A stretch of DNA of 64,000 nt, from positions 5,952,001 through 6,016,000 of the forward strand of contig NZ_JARUBP010000001.1 in NCBI RefSeq assembly GCF_029626225.1. Reading direction: 5' to 3'. Made by a program: the position numbers and the translations under genes. The stretch's first letter is position 1; the number at the start of each line of letters is the position of its first letter. This document shows positions 26,446 to 34,247 of the stretch, one piece after another. The notes below the pieces were generated by a model. It saw nothing but the letters and a program-made list of their open reading frames with translations. It was not told the DNA's origin and made no database searches. The stretch comes from Asanoa sp. WMMD1127. Lineage in GTDB: Bacteria; Actinomycetota; Actinomycetes; Mycobacteriales; Micromonosporaceae.

Positions 26446-27611
26446 TCTCCGAACACGCCAGCCCGCTCGCGGCGCTCGGCGGCGAGGACGCCGGCGGCCA
26501 GAACACCCACGTCGCCGATCTGGCGTCGGCGCTGGCCGGGGAGGGACACGACGTGCGCGTCTACACGCGACGCGACGGCGACCTGCCCGAGTCCGTGCGG
26601 GTCCGCCCGGGCGTGACGGTGGTGCACGTGCCGGCCGGCCCGGCCGAGCCCATCCCGAAGGACACGATGTTGCCGCACATGGGCGCGTTCGGTGCCTGGC
26701 TGGCCGACGACTGGGCCCGCTGGCGGCCCGACGTGGCGCACGCCCACTTCTGGATGAGCGGGCTGGCCGCCCTGACCGCCCGGAAGCGCACCGGCGTGCC
26801 GGTCGCGCAGACCTACCACGCCCTCGGCACCGTCAAACGGCGGCATCAGGGCGACCGGGACACCAGCCCACCCGGCCGGATCGGCTTCGAACGCACGCTG
26901 GGTCGGCAGGCCGACGCGGTCGTCGCCCAGTGCCAGGACGAGGTCGACGAGCTGCTCCGGATGGGCGTGCCCCGCGCCACGATGAGCGTCATCCCGTCCG
27001 GAGTGGACAGTGAGCGGTTCACGCCCGACGGCCCGGTCGCACCGCGCACCGACCGGCCGCGGCTGCTCAGCATCGGGCGCCTCGTCGAGCGCAAGGGCGT
27101 GGCCGACGTGATCGCCGCGCTGCCCCGGATCGGCGACGCGGAGCTGGTCGTCGTCGGCGGCCCGCCCGTCGCCGAGCTCGACGCGGACCCGCTGGTGCGC
27201 GACCTGCGGGCGCAGGCCGTGCGGCTCGGCGTCGACGATCGGGTGCGGTTCGTCGGCGGGCAGTCCCGCGACGAGGTGCCCGCCTGGTACCGCTCGGCCG
27301 ACATCATGGTGACGACACCCTGGTACGAGCCGTTCGGGCTCACCCCGTTGGAAGCCATGGCCTGTGGCGTGCCGGTGGTGGCGGCCGAGGTCGGCGGGCT
27401 CACCGACACGGTGGTCGACGGCGTCACCGGCGACTTCGTGCCGCCCCGGGACCCCGCGGCCCTGGCCGACACCGTGCGGCGGCTGCTCGCCGACCCGATG
27501 CGCCGGGTCGCGTACGCCGCGGCCGCGCTCGACCGGGCCCGGATGTCCTACAGCTGGAAGCGGGTGGCCGCCCAGGTCGGCGTCCTCTACGACGGGCTGG
27601 TGGTCGCATGA
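26430..27611 (+). CDS. Family 4 glycosyltransferase
   Basis: A 393-residue GT-B enzyme. The N-terminal domain starts MRIAMISEHASPLAALGGEDAGGQ with an acceptor-side Gly/Glu loop, then HAHFWMSG and QTYHALGTVKRRHQG. The donor domain has LLSIGRLVERKGVADVI and the E-x7-E motif TPWYEPFGLTPLEAMACGVPVVA, both diagnostic of retaining GT4 enzymes related to sucrose-synthase/MshA-like proteins. ATG 26430 has a textbook ribosome site (GGAGGAAC) inside the end of the previous gene. It overlaps gmhA by four bases. Confidence 0.9.
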   Translation: MRIAMISEHASPLAALGGEDAGGQNTHVADLASALAGEGHDVRVYTRRDGDLPESVRVRPGVTVVHVPAGPAEPIPKDTMLPHMGAFGAWLADDWARWRPDVAHAHFWMSGLAALTARKRTGVPVAQTYHALGTVKRRHQGDRDTSPPGRIGFERTLGRQADAVVAQCQDEVDELLRMGVPRATMSVIPSGVDSERFTPDGPVAPRTDRPRLLSIGRLVERKGVADVIAALPRIGDAELVVVGGPPVAELDADPLVRDLRAQAVRLGVDDRVRFVGGQSRDEVPAWYRSADIMVTTPWYEPFGLTPLEAMACGVPVVAAEVGGLTDTVVDGVTGDFVPPRDPAALADTVRRLLADPMRRVAYAAAALDRARMSYSWKRVAAQVGVLYDGLVVA

Positions 27612-28186
27612 CCAGCCTGGTCGACACCCACCTGAGCGGGCTCGCCGGGGCCCTGCCGGCGTTCGCCCGCGAGGCCGCCAAGCTGGCCCGCTGGGGGGCC
27701 GAGCTCGCGCACACGCTGTCCGGCGGCGGCCGGCTGCTGGTCGCGGGCAACGGTGGCAGCGCCGCCGAGGCCCAGCACCTGACCGCCGAGCTGGTCGGCA
27801 AGTTGCGCGACGACCGCACGCCGCTGTCGGCGATCGCGCTGTCGGCGGAGACCTCGTCGCTGACCGCGATCAGCAACGACTTCGGCTACGACACCGTGTT
27901 CGCCCGGCAGGTGCGGGCCCACGGCCGTCCCGACGACGTGCTCCTGCTGCTGTCCACGAGCGGTGCCAGCGCCAACCTGCTCGAGGCCGCGGCCGCCGGC
28001 CGGGACGCCGGGCTGCGCACCTGGGCGATGACCGGCCCGGCGCCGAACCCGCTCGCCGACGCGTGCAAGGAGGCGCTCGCGGTGCCGGCGCCGGACAGCC
28101 AGGTCGTCCAGGAGCTGCACCTGGTCTCGGTGCACCTGCTCTGCGAGTACGTGGACCTCGCCCTGGCCGGCGGGAGCGCGCGGTGA
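27608..28186 (+). CDS. gmhA: Sedoheptulose 7-phosphate isomerase
   Basis: A 192-residue SIS-domain protein that converts sedoheptulose 7-phosphate into D-glycero-D-manno-heptose 7-phosphate, the first committed step of ADP-heptose synthesis. It contains LLVAGNGGSAAEAQHLTAELVGK (substrate and zinc-binding region), ISNDFGYDTVFARQV, LLLLSTSGASANLLEA and the C-terminal ELHLVSVHLLCEYVD with the catalytic His/Glu region. Length and motifs match GmhA. It is joined by ATGA/GTGA overlaps to the GT4 gene before it and the kinase gene after it. Confidence 0.92.
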   Translation: MTSLVDTHLSGLAGALPAFAREAAKLARWGAELAHTLSGGGRLLVAGNGGSAAEAQHLTAELVGKLRDDRTPLSAIALSAETSSLTAISNDFGYDTVFARQVRAHGRPDDVLLLLSTSGASANLLEAAAAGRDAGLRTWAMTGPAPNPLADACKEALAVPAPDSQVVQELHLVSVHLLCEYVDLALAGGSAR

Positions 28187-29562
28187 CGGCGCACGTGGTG
28201 GTCGTCGGCGACGTGCTGCTCGACCGCGACGTCGACGGCACCACCACGCGACTGGTCCCGGACGGCCCGGGCGCCCCGGTGCTCGACGAGACGTCCTCGG
28301 TGGAGCGGGCCGGCGGGGCCGGGCTGGCGGCGTCGTTCGCGGCCGCCTCCGGCGCCCGGGTCAGCCTGGTCACCGCGCTCGCCGACGACGAGGCCGGCGC
28401 CCGGCTGGCCGGCCTGTTGACCGGCCTGGGCATCGAGCTGTTCCCGCTGCCGGTGACCGGCGGGACGACGGTGGAGAAGATCCGGCTGCGGGCCGGCGGA
28501 CGGACCCTGCTGCGGCTGGACCGCGGTGGCGGCGCCACGCCGGCGGACCCGCCGGACGCCGTCACGGACCTCGTCGCCGGCGCCGACGCGGTGCTGGTGA
28601 GCTGCTACGGCAACGGTTTGCTCCGGGTGCCCGGGCTGCGCCACGCGCTCGCCGGCGCCGGGGGACCGGTCGTCTGGGACCCGCATCCCCGCGGGCCGAT
28701 CGCCGTGCCGGGTGTCGCCCTGGCCACGCCCAACGAGGGCGAGCTGCGGGCGCTGACCGGCGACGACGGCGGCGGCCGGCGGTTGGCCGCCGCGACCCGC
28801 GGCGCGCAGCGACTGCGCCAGCACTGGCGGGCCTCCGCGGTGGCCGTCACGCTCGGTGCGGACGGCGCGCTGCTGTCCCATGCGGCGGCCGCTCCGCTGG
28901 TGCTGCCGCCGCCGCACGGGCTCGTGCCTCCCCCTGGCGCGGACCCGTGCGGCGCCGGCGACCGGTTCGCGGCCACCGCGGCCATCGCCCTGGCCGACGG
29001 CGCGTTGACCTCCGAGGCGGTGGCCGCGGCGGTCACCGAGGCCTCGCGGTACGTCGCCGAGGGTGGCGCCGCCACCCGGCGGCCGCGCGCGGAACCGCAC
29101 GACGTGGTCGCGCACACGCGGGCCGCCGGCGGCACCGTGGTGGCCACCGGCGGCTGCTTCGACCTGCTGCACGCCGGCCACATCGCCACGCTGGAGGCGG
29201 CCCGCCGGCTCGGGGACTGCCTCGTCGTCTGCCTCAACTCCGACGCCAGCGTGGCCGGGCTCAAGGGCCCCGGCCGCCCACTGACGCCGCAGGCGGACCG
29301 CGAGCGGGTGCTGCGCGGATTGTCCTGTGTGGACGACGTCGTCGTGTTCGACGAGTCGACACCGGAAGCGGTGCTGTCCTGGCTGCGCCCCGACGTCTGG
29401 GTCAAGGGCGGCGACTACACGGGCGCCGAGCTGCCCGAGTCGGCCCTCGTGGAGCGGTGGGGCGGCCAGACCGTGGTCGTGCCCTACCTCGGCGGTCGGT
29501 CCACGACCGCCACCATCGCCGCCGTCCGCGACGGCGGTCGCCAACTGGAAGGAGCATCATGA
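28183..29562 (+). CDS. hldE: Bifunctional D-beta-D-heptose 7-phosphate kinase/1-phosphate adenylyltransferase
   Basis: A 459-residue two-domain enzyme. Residues 1-305 are a PfkB/ribokinase-type kinase: VVVGDVLLDRDVDG, ERAGGAGLAASFAAASGA, ATPNEGELRALTG and the anion-hole motif DPCGAGDRFAATAAIAL. Residues about 320-459 are a nucleotidyltransferase: ATGGCFDLLHAGHIATLEAAR (HxGH), VCLNSDASVAGLKGPGRPL, VKGGDYTGAELPE. The kinase makes heptose 1,7-bisphosphate and the second domain attaches AMP after GmhB acts. E. coli HldE is 477 residues with the same order. Start GTG 28183 overlaps gmhA by four bases. Confidence 0.92.
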   Translation: MTAHVVVVGDVLLDRDVDGTTTRLVPDGPGAPVLDETSSVERAGGAGLAASFAAASGARVSLVTALADDEAGARLAGLLTGLGIELFPLPVTGGTTVEKIRLRAGGRTLLRLDRGGGATPADPPDAVTDLVAGADAVLVSCYGNGLLRVPGLRHALAGAGGPVVWDPHPRGPIAVPGVALATPNEGELRALTGDDGGGRRLAAATRGAQRLRQHWRASAVAVTLGADGALLSHAAAAPLVLPPPHGLVPPPGADPCGAGDRFAATAAIALADGALTSEAVAAAVTEASRYVAEGGAATRRPRAEPHDVVAHTRAAGGTVVATGGCFDLLHAGHIATLEAARRLGDCLVVCLNSDASVAGLKGPGRPLTPQADRERVLRGLSCVDDVVVFDESTPEAVLSWLRPDVWVKGGDYTGAELPESALVERWGGQTVVVPYLGGRSTTATIAAVRDGGRQLEGAS

Positions 29563-30257
29563 CGATCGACCCCTCCACCGGACGGGCGGTGCTGGTCACC
29601 GGCGGCGCCAGCGGACTCGGTGCGGCCGTGGTCGACGCGGTGGCCAAGGCCGGCGGCCGGCCCTTCGTGCTCGACCGGCAGCCCTCCGCGGCCGGAGTGC
29701 CCTGGGTCGAGTGCGACCTGGCCGACACCCGCGCCGCCGAGCGCGCCACCGTCACGCTGGCCGAGCAGGCCGGCGGCCTCGACGGTGTGGTCACCGCGGC
29801 GGGCACGGATCTCCCCGGTCGGCTCTCCGACATCCCCGGTGACCGGTGGGACATGGTGGTCACCGTCGACCTGCTGGCCACCGCCGCGGTCGTGCGGGCG
29901 GCGCTGCCCTACCTCGAACGGTCGCACGGCACGGTCGTCACCGTGGCCTCGACGCTGGGCCTCAAGGCGGTCAGCGACGCGACCGCCTACTGCGCGGCCA
30001 AGTTCGGCGTCGTGGGCTTCACCCGCGCGCTGGCGGCGGAGACGGCCGGCCAGATCGGCGTGACGCTGCTCATCCCCGGCGGCATGCGGACCGCGTTCTT
30101 CGACGGGCGGACCGAGCAGTACAAGCCCGGCCCGGACGCGGTGCTCAACGACCCGGCCCAGGTCGCCGCGGCGGTGCTGTTCGCCCTCGAACAGCCGCCC
30201 GGAAGCGCGATCCGGGAGATGGTTGTCTGCGCCGAGCAGGAGTCGTCCTACCCGTGA
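29559..30257 (+). CDS. Classical short-chain dehydrogenase in the heptose operon
   Basis: A 232-residue SDR with AVLVTGGASGLGAAVVDAV (cofactor site), WVECDLADT, catalytic Ser in TVASTLGL and the YCAAKFG motif (Tyr-x-x-x-Lys), followed by IPGGMRTAFFD. It is the short classical type and not the extended type to which the ADP-heptose 6-epimerase HldD (about 310 residues) belongs, so it is not simply that enzyme. It could oxidise or reduce a nucleotide-linked or glycan sugar. ATGA overlaps join it to hldE before and GTGA to the GT9 gene after; ATG 29559 has the ribosome site GAAGGAG. Confidence 0.85.
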   Translation: MTIDPSTGRAVLVTGGASGLGAAVVDAVAKAGGRPFVLDRQPSAAGVPWVECDLADTRAAERATVTLAEQAGGLDGVVTAAGTDLPGRLSDIPGDRWDMVVTVDLLATAAVVRAALPYLERSHGTVVTVASTLGLKAVSDATAYCAAKFGVVGFTRALAAETAGQIGVTLLIPGGMRTAFFDGRTEQYKPGPDAVLNDPAQVAAAVLFALEQPPGSAIREMVVCAEQESSYP

Positions 30258-31186
30258 TCCTCGTGCTGCGGGCGCTCGGCCTCGGCGACCTGGCGACCGC
30301 CGTGCCGGCCCTGCGGGGCCTGCGGGCCGCGTTCCCGGGCGAGGAGATCGCGCTCGCCGCGCCCGGCTGGCTGGCGCCGCTGGTGCCGCTGACGGGCGCG
30401 GTCGACCGGCACATCGCTGTGCCCGGCTTGAACCTGCCACAGTGGACGCTGCCGGAGCGGCCGGCGCTGTCGGTCAACCTGCACGGCCGTGGCCCGCAGT
30501 CGCACCGGCTGCTGGCCGTGGCCGGCGCGCCCCGCATGTGGGCGTGGGCGCTGCCGGGCGAGGATGGTCCCCTGTGGACGGCCGACGAGCACGAGGTCGA
30601 CCGCTGGTGCCGGCTGCTGCGGGAGCACCGCGTCGAGACCGACCGGGACGACCTCGACCTGCTGCCGCCGCCCACCGCCGGGCCGCCCGGGCTGACCATC
30701 GTCCACCCGGGCGCGAAGGCGGCGGCCCGCCGGTGGCCCGTCGACCGCTTCGCCGCGGTCGCCCGTGAGCTGACGGCCCGCGGCCACACGGTCGTGGTGA
30801 CCGGTTCGGCCGTCGAGCGGGGACTGGCGGAACGCGTGGCGGCCGGAGCGGGGCTGCCGCGGTCGGCGGTGCTGGCCGGCGACACCGACGTGGGCGACCT
30901 GGCGGCGCTGGTGTGCGGCGCGCGGCTGGTGGTCGCGGGGGACACCGGGATCGGTCACCTGGCGACCGCGTACCGGATCCCGTCGGTCCTGCTTTTCGGT
31001 CCGGTCGCGCCGCGGTTGTGGGGGCCGCCCGCCGACCGGCCCTGGCACCGGGCGCTGCATCCGCCGGCCACCGGCGATCCGGTGGACGGCGTCGACCCGC
31101 GCCTGGCCGCGGTCAGCGTGGCCGACGTGGTGCGGGCGGCCGAGCTGGCGCTGACGTGCGCACCTGACCGCCCAGTCCGGCGATGA
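30254..31186 (+). CDS. Family 9 glycosyltransferase (heptosyltransferase-like)
   Basis: A 310-residue GT9-type protein: VLRALGLGDLATAVPALRGLRAAFP is the classical heptosyltransferase start, LTIVHPGAKAAARRWP the donor-phosphate region, VVVTGSAVERGLAERV follows, and VVAGDTGIGHLATAYRIPSVLLFGP the C-terminal signature. It is the second GT9 domain of the operon; the first is fused to the HAD phosphatase. The operon therefore probably adds at least two heptoses. Its last 74 bases overlap, on the opposite strand, the end of the sigma-factor gene. Confidence 0.88.
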   Translation: MILVLRALGLGDLATAVPALRGLRAAFPGEEIALAAPGWLAPLVPLTGAVDRHIAVPGLNLPQWTLPERPALSVNLHGRGPQSHRLLAVAGAPRMWAWALPGEDGPLWTADEHEVDRWCRLLREHRVETDRDDLDLLPPPTAGPPGLTIVHPGAKAAARRWPVDRFAAVARELTARGHTVVVTGSAVERGLAERVAAGAGLPRSAVLAGDTDVGDLAALVCGARLVVAGDTGIGHLATAYRIPSVLLFGPVAPRLWGPPADRPWHRALHPPATGDPVDGVDPRLAAVSVADVVRAAELALTCAPDRPVRR

Positions 31187-32288
31187 CCAGCGACCGGGCC
31201 ACGGTGCGGCCCGGGTTGACCAGCACGAGCCGGACGCCGCGCCGCCACGCGAGCCGGTAGGCGTCGGCCAGTGCGCCGATCGCCGCCGCGTCGACGAACG
31301 GCACGTGCCGCAGGTCGACGGCCACGCCGGCCCGGGCGTTGCGGCAACAGAAGACGAGGGTGGGCCGCAGCTCGTCGACGTTGTCGTGGTCGATCTCGCC
31401 GCGGACAGCGATCCGGGCCACACCGCGGTCGTTGCTGACCGCGATCTCCAGGGTCCGCTCGTCGGGACCCTCGTCTCCCATGCCGGGGTAGGGGGCCGCG
31501 GTGTCCGTCAGCAGGCCCGCCCGCAGCCACTCCAGCGTGCGGGACAGCAACCGGGAGACGTGCATCTGCGAGATCCCCGTCGCGGCGGCGATCTCGGCCT
31601 GGCTCCGGTTGCCGTAGAACCGCAGCGCGAGGATCTCGCGTTCCCGCGCGGGCAACCGGGTGATCAGGCCGCGGACCGTCTGGACGTCGTCGACCTTCGC
31701 CAGATCGCGGTCCGGGGCGCCGATCAGGTCGCCGACCTCCTCTGACTGCTCGCCGGCGTCCTCGCTGGCGGCCGGGCGGTTGAGGGACCGGGCGCGGTAG
31801 GCCTGCCGGGCCTGCAGCGCCAGTTCGAGCTCGTCGGCCGGCACGTTCAGGCGCTCGCAGAGCTCCGACCGGGTCGGTTCGCGGGACAGCTCGTACGTCA
31901 GCTCCTCGATCGCGCGCGAGGTCTCCAGCATCAGCTCCTGGACGCCGCGCGGCACATGGGTGTCCCAGCAGGCGTCGCGGAAATAGCGGCGCAGCTCGCC
32001 GCGGACGGTGGTGGCGGCGTAGCCGGTGAAGGACCCGCGGTCCGGAGCCACGCCGTTGACGGCCTTGACCATCCCCAGCCGGGCGACCTGGCGCAGGTCG
32101 TCGATCGGCTCACCACGATGGGCGAACGAGCGGGCGAGCCGGTCGGCCATCGGCAGGGCCTGTTGCCACAGCAGCTCCTGCCGCTGGGCGACGTCCTGGC
32201 CGGTGCGCCGGGCCTCGGCGTACTCGCGCGCGATCGCGTCGAGCGGTGCTTCGGGGCCGGCTCCTTGTGTCAAGGGCATCTTGGGCAT
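31113..32288 (-). CDS. SigB/SigF-type sigma factor fused to a C-terminal STAS domain
   Basis: A 391-residue protein. Residues 1-265 are a group 3 sigma-70 factor: region 2 (MADRLARSFAHRGEPIDDLRQVARLGMVKAV, RYFRDACWDTHVPR), region 3 (LTYELSREPTRSELCERL) and region 4 with helix-turn-helix REREILALRFYGNRSQAEIAAATGISQMHVSRLLSRTL. Residues about 280-375 are a STAS domain (ARIAVRGEIDHDNVDELRP, VAVDLRHVPFVDAAAIGALADAYRLA) with Asp-Ala-Ala at the usual phospho-Ser site. STAS domains normally occur in separate anti-anti-sigma proteins. ATG 32288 chosen; ATG 32279 is in frame. The 3' end overlaps the convergent GT9 gene by 74 bases. Confidence 0.88.
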   Translation of the reverse strand: MPKMPLTQGAGPEAPLDAIAREYAEARRTGQDVAQRQELLWQQALPMADRLARSFAHRGEPIDDLRQVARLGMVKAVNGVAPDRGSFTGYAATTVRGELRRYFRDACWDTHVPRGVQELMLETSRAIEELTYELSREPTRSELCERLNVPADELELALQARQAYRARSLNRPAASEDAGEQSEEVGDLIGAPDRDLAKVDDVQTVRGLITRLPAREREILALRFYGNRSQAEIAAATGISQMHVSRLLSRTLEWLRAGLLTDTAAPYPGMGDEGPDERTLEIAVSNDRGVARIAVRGEIDHDNVDELRPTLVFCCRNARAGVAVDLRHVPFVDAAAIGALADAYRLAWRRGVRLVLVNPGRTVARSLVIAGLGGQVRTSAPARPPAPRRPR

Positions 32289-32342
32289 CTACCCACAACC
32301 CGGTGTGGTAGTCGTCCGTGGGCCGCTTTCATCCGGGAGATG

Positions 32343-33080
32343 TCACACCCGCAGGACCGCCCAGACGACCTTGCCGGCGTCCGTGGACAGCCAGCCCCAG
32401 CGGTGGCTGAGCGCTTCCACCAGGCCCAGGCCACGCCCGGGACCGCCGTCGTCGTGTGCGGGCATCGGCAGCCGTTCGGGCAGGCCGGCGCCGCCGTCCT
32501 CGACCGCGAGCAGGAGCCAGCGCCCGCGATGTGACAGTCGCAATGTCATGGTGGTGTCGGCGTGCCGGGTGGCATTGCTGATGAGCTCCGTCGCCACCGC
32601 GCACGCGGGACCGACCACGCCGGCGAATCCCCAGCTGAGGCAGCTTTCCGTGATCACCGCGCGGGCGTGTCGGGCGGCGCCGCGGATCGGGGGCAGAATC
32701 TCGCGTACGGTCGGTTGCGCCTCACCCTGGTCGATCGACTCGAGCGCCGCCGCCACCGTCGGACGCACCGGGACGGCGCGGGAAAATCCCAGCCGGTCGA
32801 GGTCGGTCAGGACGTCCCGCCGTGACTCGACGACCACGAACGGCACCGCCGGCCAGATGCTCGCCTGCCGCGCCACGGCCGACAGGACGGTCAGACACCC
32901 TCGCTCGGCCACCTCGATGCGGGTGAGGTCGAGGATCACGGCACTGGGCTGGTCGACGAGGCACTTGTGCAGCGTCGAGCGCAGCGCGCTGGACGTGCCC
33001 GCGCTCAGCGTCCCGTCCGCCGTGACGACGGACGCGCGTTCGTCGGACTCGACGGCGAACCGCAGCTGACTTTCCCGCAT
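32343..33080 (-). CDS. STAS-HATPase fusion (anti-sigma antagonist plus RsbW-like kinase)
   Basis: A 245-residue protein with an N-terminal STAS-like domain (about 8-105: ASVVTADGTLSAGTSSALRSTL, AVILDLTRIEVAERGCLTVLSA) and a C-terminal histidine-kinase-like ATPase domain (about 115-245: ATELISNATRHADTTM with the N-box Asn, LLLAVEDGGAGLPE as G1 box, GRGLGLVEALSHRWGW as G2 box). RsbW-type ATPases phosphorylate STAS proteins and hold sigma factors. Here both folds are in one chain. It lies 54 bases upstream of the sigma-STAS gene on the same strand, so it is a likely regulator of that sigma factor. ATG 33080 is the natural start. Confidence 0.85.
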   Translation of the reverse strand: MRESQLRFAVESDERASVVTADGTLSAGTSSALRSTLHKCLVDQPSAVILDLTRIEVAERGCLTVLSAVARQASIWPAVPFVVVESRRDVLTDLDRLGFSRAVPVRPTVAAALESIDQGEAQPTVREILPPIRGAARHARAVITESCLSWGFAGVVGPACAVATELISNATRHADTTMTLRLSHRGRWLLLAVEDGGAGLPERLPMPAHDDGGPGRGLGLVEALSHRWGWLSTDAGKVVWAVLRV

Positions 33081-33166
33081 GGTACGTAAAGTCTGCCCCG
33101 CCGGGCCGTTCGCCGCCACTTGCCGGGGGGAGGCATGACCATGGTGCACAGGGGTATACCGGAAAG

Positions 33167-34207
33167 GTGACGCCACATGTGATCGTCGCCGGCGCCTCGG
33201 CCGGAGGCGTCGAGGCGCTGCGGGCCATGGTTGCCGGGTTGCCGGCCGACCTGCCGGCCGCGGTGCTGATCGTCCTGCACGTTCCGCGCACCTCGCCGAG
33301 CGCGCTGCCGGCGATCCTGAGCCGGGCCGGCAAGCTGCCGGCGCACACCGCGCGCGACGGCGAGACGCTGGAGCACGGACACATCTACGTCGCCCCGGCC
33401 GACCATCACCTGCTCGTGCTCGACCACCGCCTGCGGCTGTCCCGCGGACCGTCCGAGAACGGCCACCGCCCGGCCATCGACCCGCTCTTCCGGTCGGCCG
33501 CTCGGGCCCTCGGCCCACGGGTGGTCGGCGTCGTGCTGTCCGGCGCGCGCGACGACGGGGCCGCGGGCCTCGGGACGATCGCGCAGCGCGGCGGCCAGTG
33601 CGTGGTCCAGGAGCCCGACGACGCGCTCCACGCGTCCATGCCACGGGCCGCGATGGAGCGCGTGCGGGTCGACGCGGTCGCCTCCGCCGCCGCCATGGGC
33701 GAGGTGCTGACCAAGATGGTGAAGGCCGCCGCGGAGCGGCTCACCGCCGGGGACGATGAGTCCCGACCCCTGCTCGACGGAGAGATTGCCATGTCGGAGC
33801 TCGCCGACCTGACCAGTGAGGATCTGGCCCTCGAACCAGCCGGTTACGGATGTCCGTCGTGCGGGGGATCGCTGTTCGAGATCAGCGACCAGCCGGTGCC
33901 GCGCTACCGCTGCCGGGTGGGGCACGCCTGGTCGCCGCAGAGCCTGCTCGACGAGCAGGCCGTCGCGCTCGAGGGAGCGCTCTGGATGGCGCTGCGGGCC
34001 CTGGAGGACAAGGCCTCGCTGAGCCGGCGGATGGCCGAGAGCGGCCGCCGCCGCCACGTCGGCACCGAGGCCCAATACACGTCGAGCGCGGACGAGGCCG
34101 ACCGGGCCGCCTCGCTGATCCGCGACCTGATCGGACGGATCGGCTCGACCGCCACCGAGGAGGCGGCGATCGTACCTGGGCTGATGCCGGGCGACCGCGA
34201 CGAGTAA
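33167..34207 (+). CDS. CheB-type methylesterase domain without receiver, with C-terminal zinc ribbon
   Basis: A 346-residue protein. Residues 1-185 match the CheB catalytic domain: VIVAGASAGGVEAL (Ser11), IVLHVPRTSPS (His38), APADHHLLV and VVLSGARDDGAAGL (Asp130) form the expected triad. There is no receiver domain. From about residue 225 a Cys pattern, GCPSCGGSLFE followed by YRCRVGHAWSP, suggests a zinc ribbon. Such proteins are found next to CheR in actinobacteria without flagellar chemotaxis and probably act on a non-classical methylated sensor. GTG 33167 is chosen. The next gene encodes the matching CheR. Confidence 0.87.
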   Translation: MTPHVIVAGASAGGVEALRAMVAGLPADLPAAVLIVLHVPRTSPSALPAILSRAGKLPAHTARDGETLEHGHIYVAPADHHLLVLDHRLRLSRGPSENGHRPAIDPLFRSAARALGPRVVGVVLSGARDDGAAGLGTIAQRGGQCVVQEPDDALHASMPRAAMERVRVDAVASAAAMGEVLTKMVKAAAERLTAGDDESRPLLDGEIAMSELADLTSEDLALEPAGYGCPSCGGSLFEISDQPVPRYRCRVGHAWSPQSLLDEQAVALEGALWMALRALEDKASLSRRMAESGRRRHVGTEAQYTSSADEADRAASLIRDLIGRIGSTATEEAAIVPGLMPGDRDE

Positions 34208-34247
34208 CGTCAACCGGGCGAAGTCACCATCGACGACGAAGGCGCCC

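Noticed and set aside
21278-31186. The glycan operon as a horizontally acquired LPS-core locus
   Set aside because: Codon use and GC content match the surrounding genes and there are no mobile-element scars at the ends. Only the 90 bases near 23.9 kb are compositionally odd.
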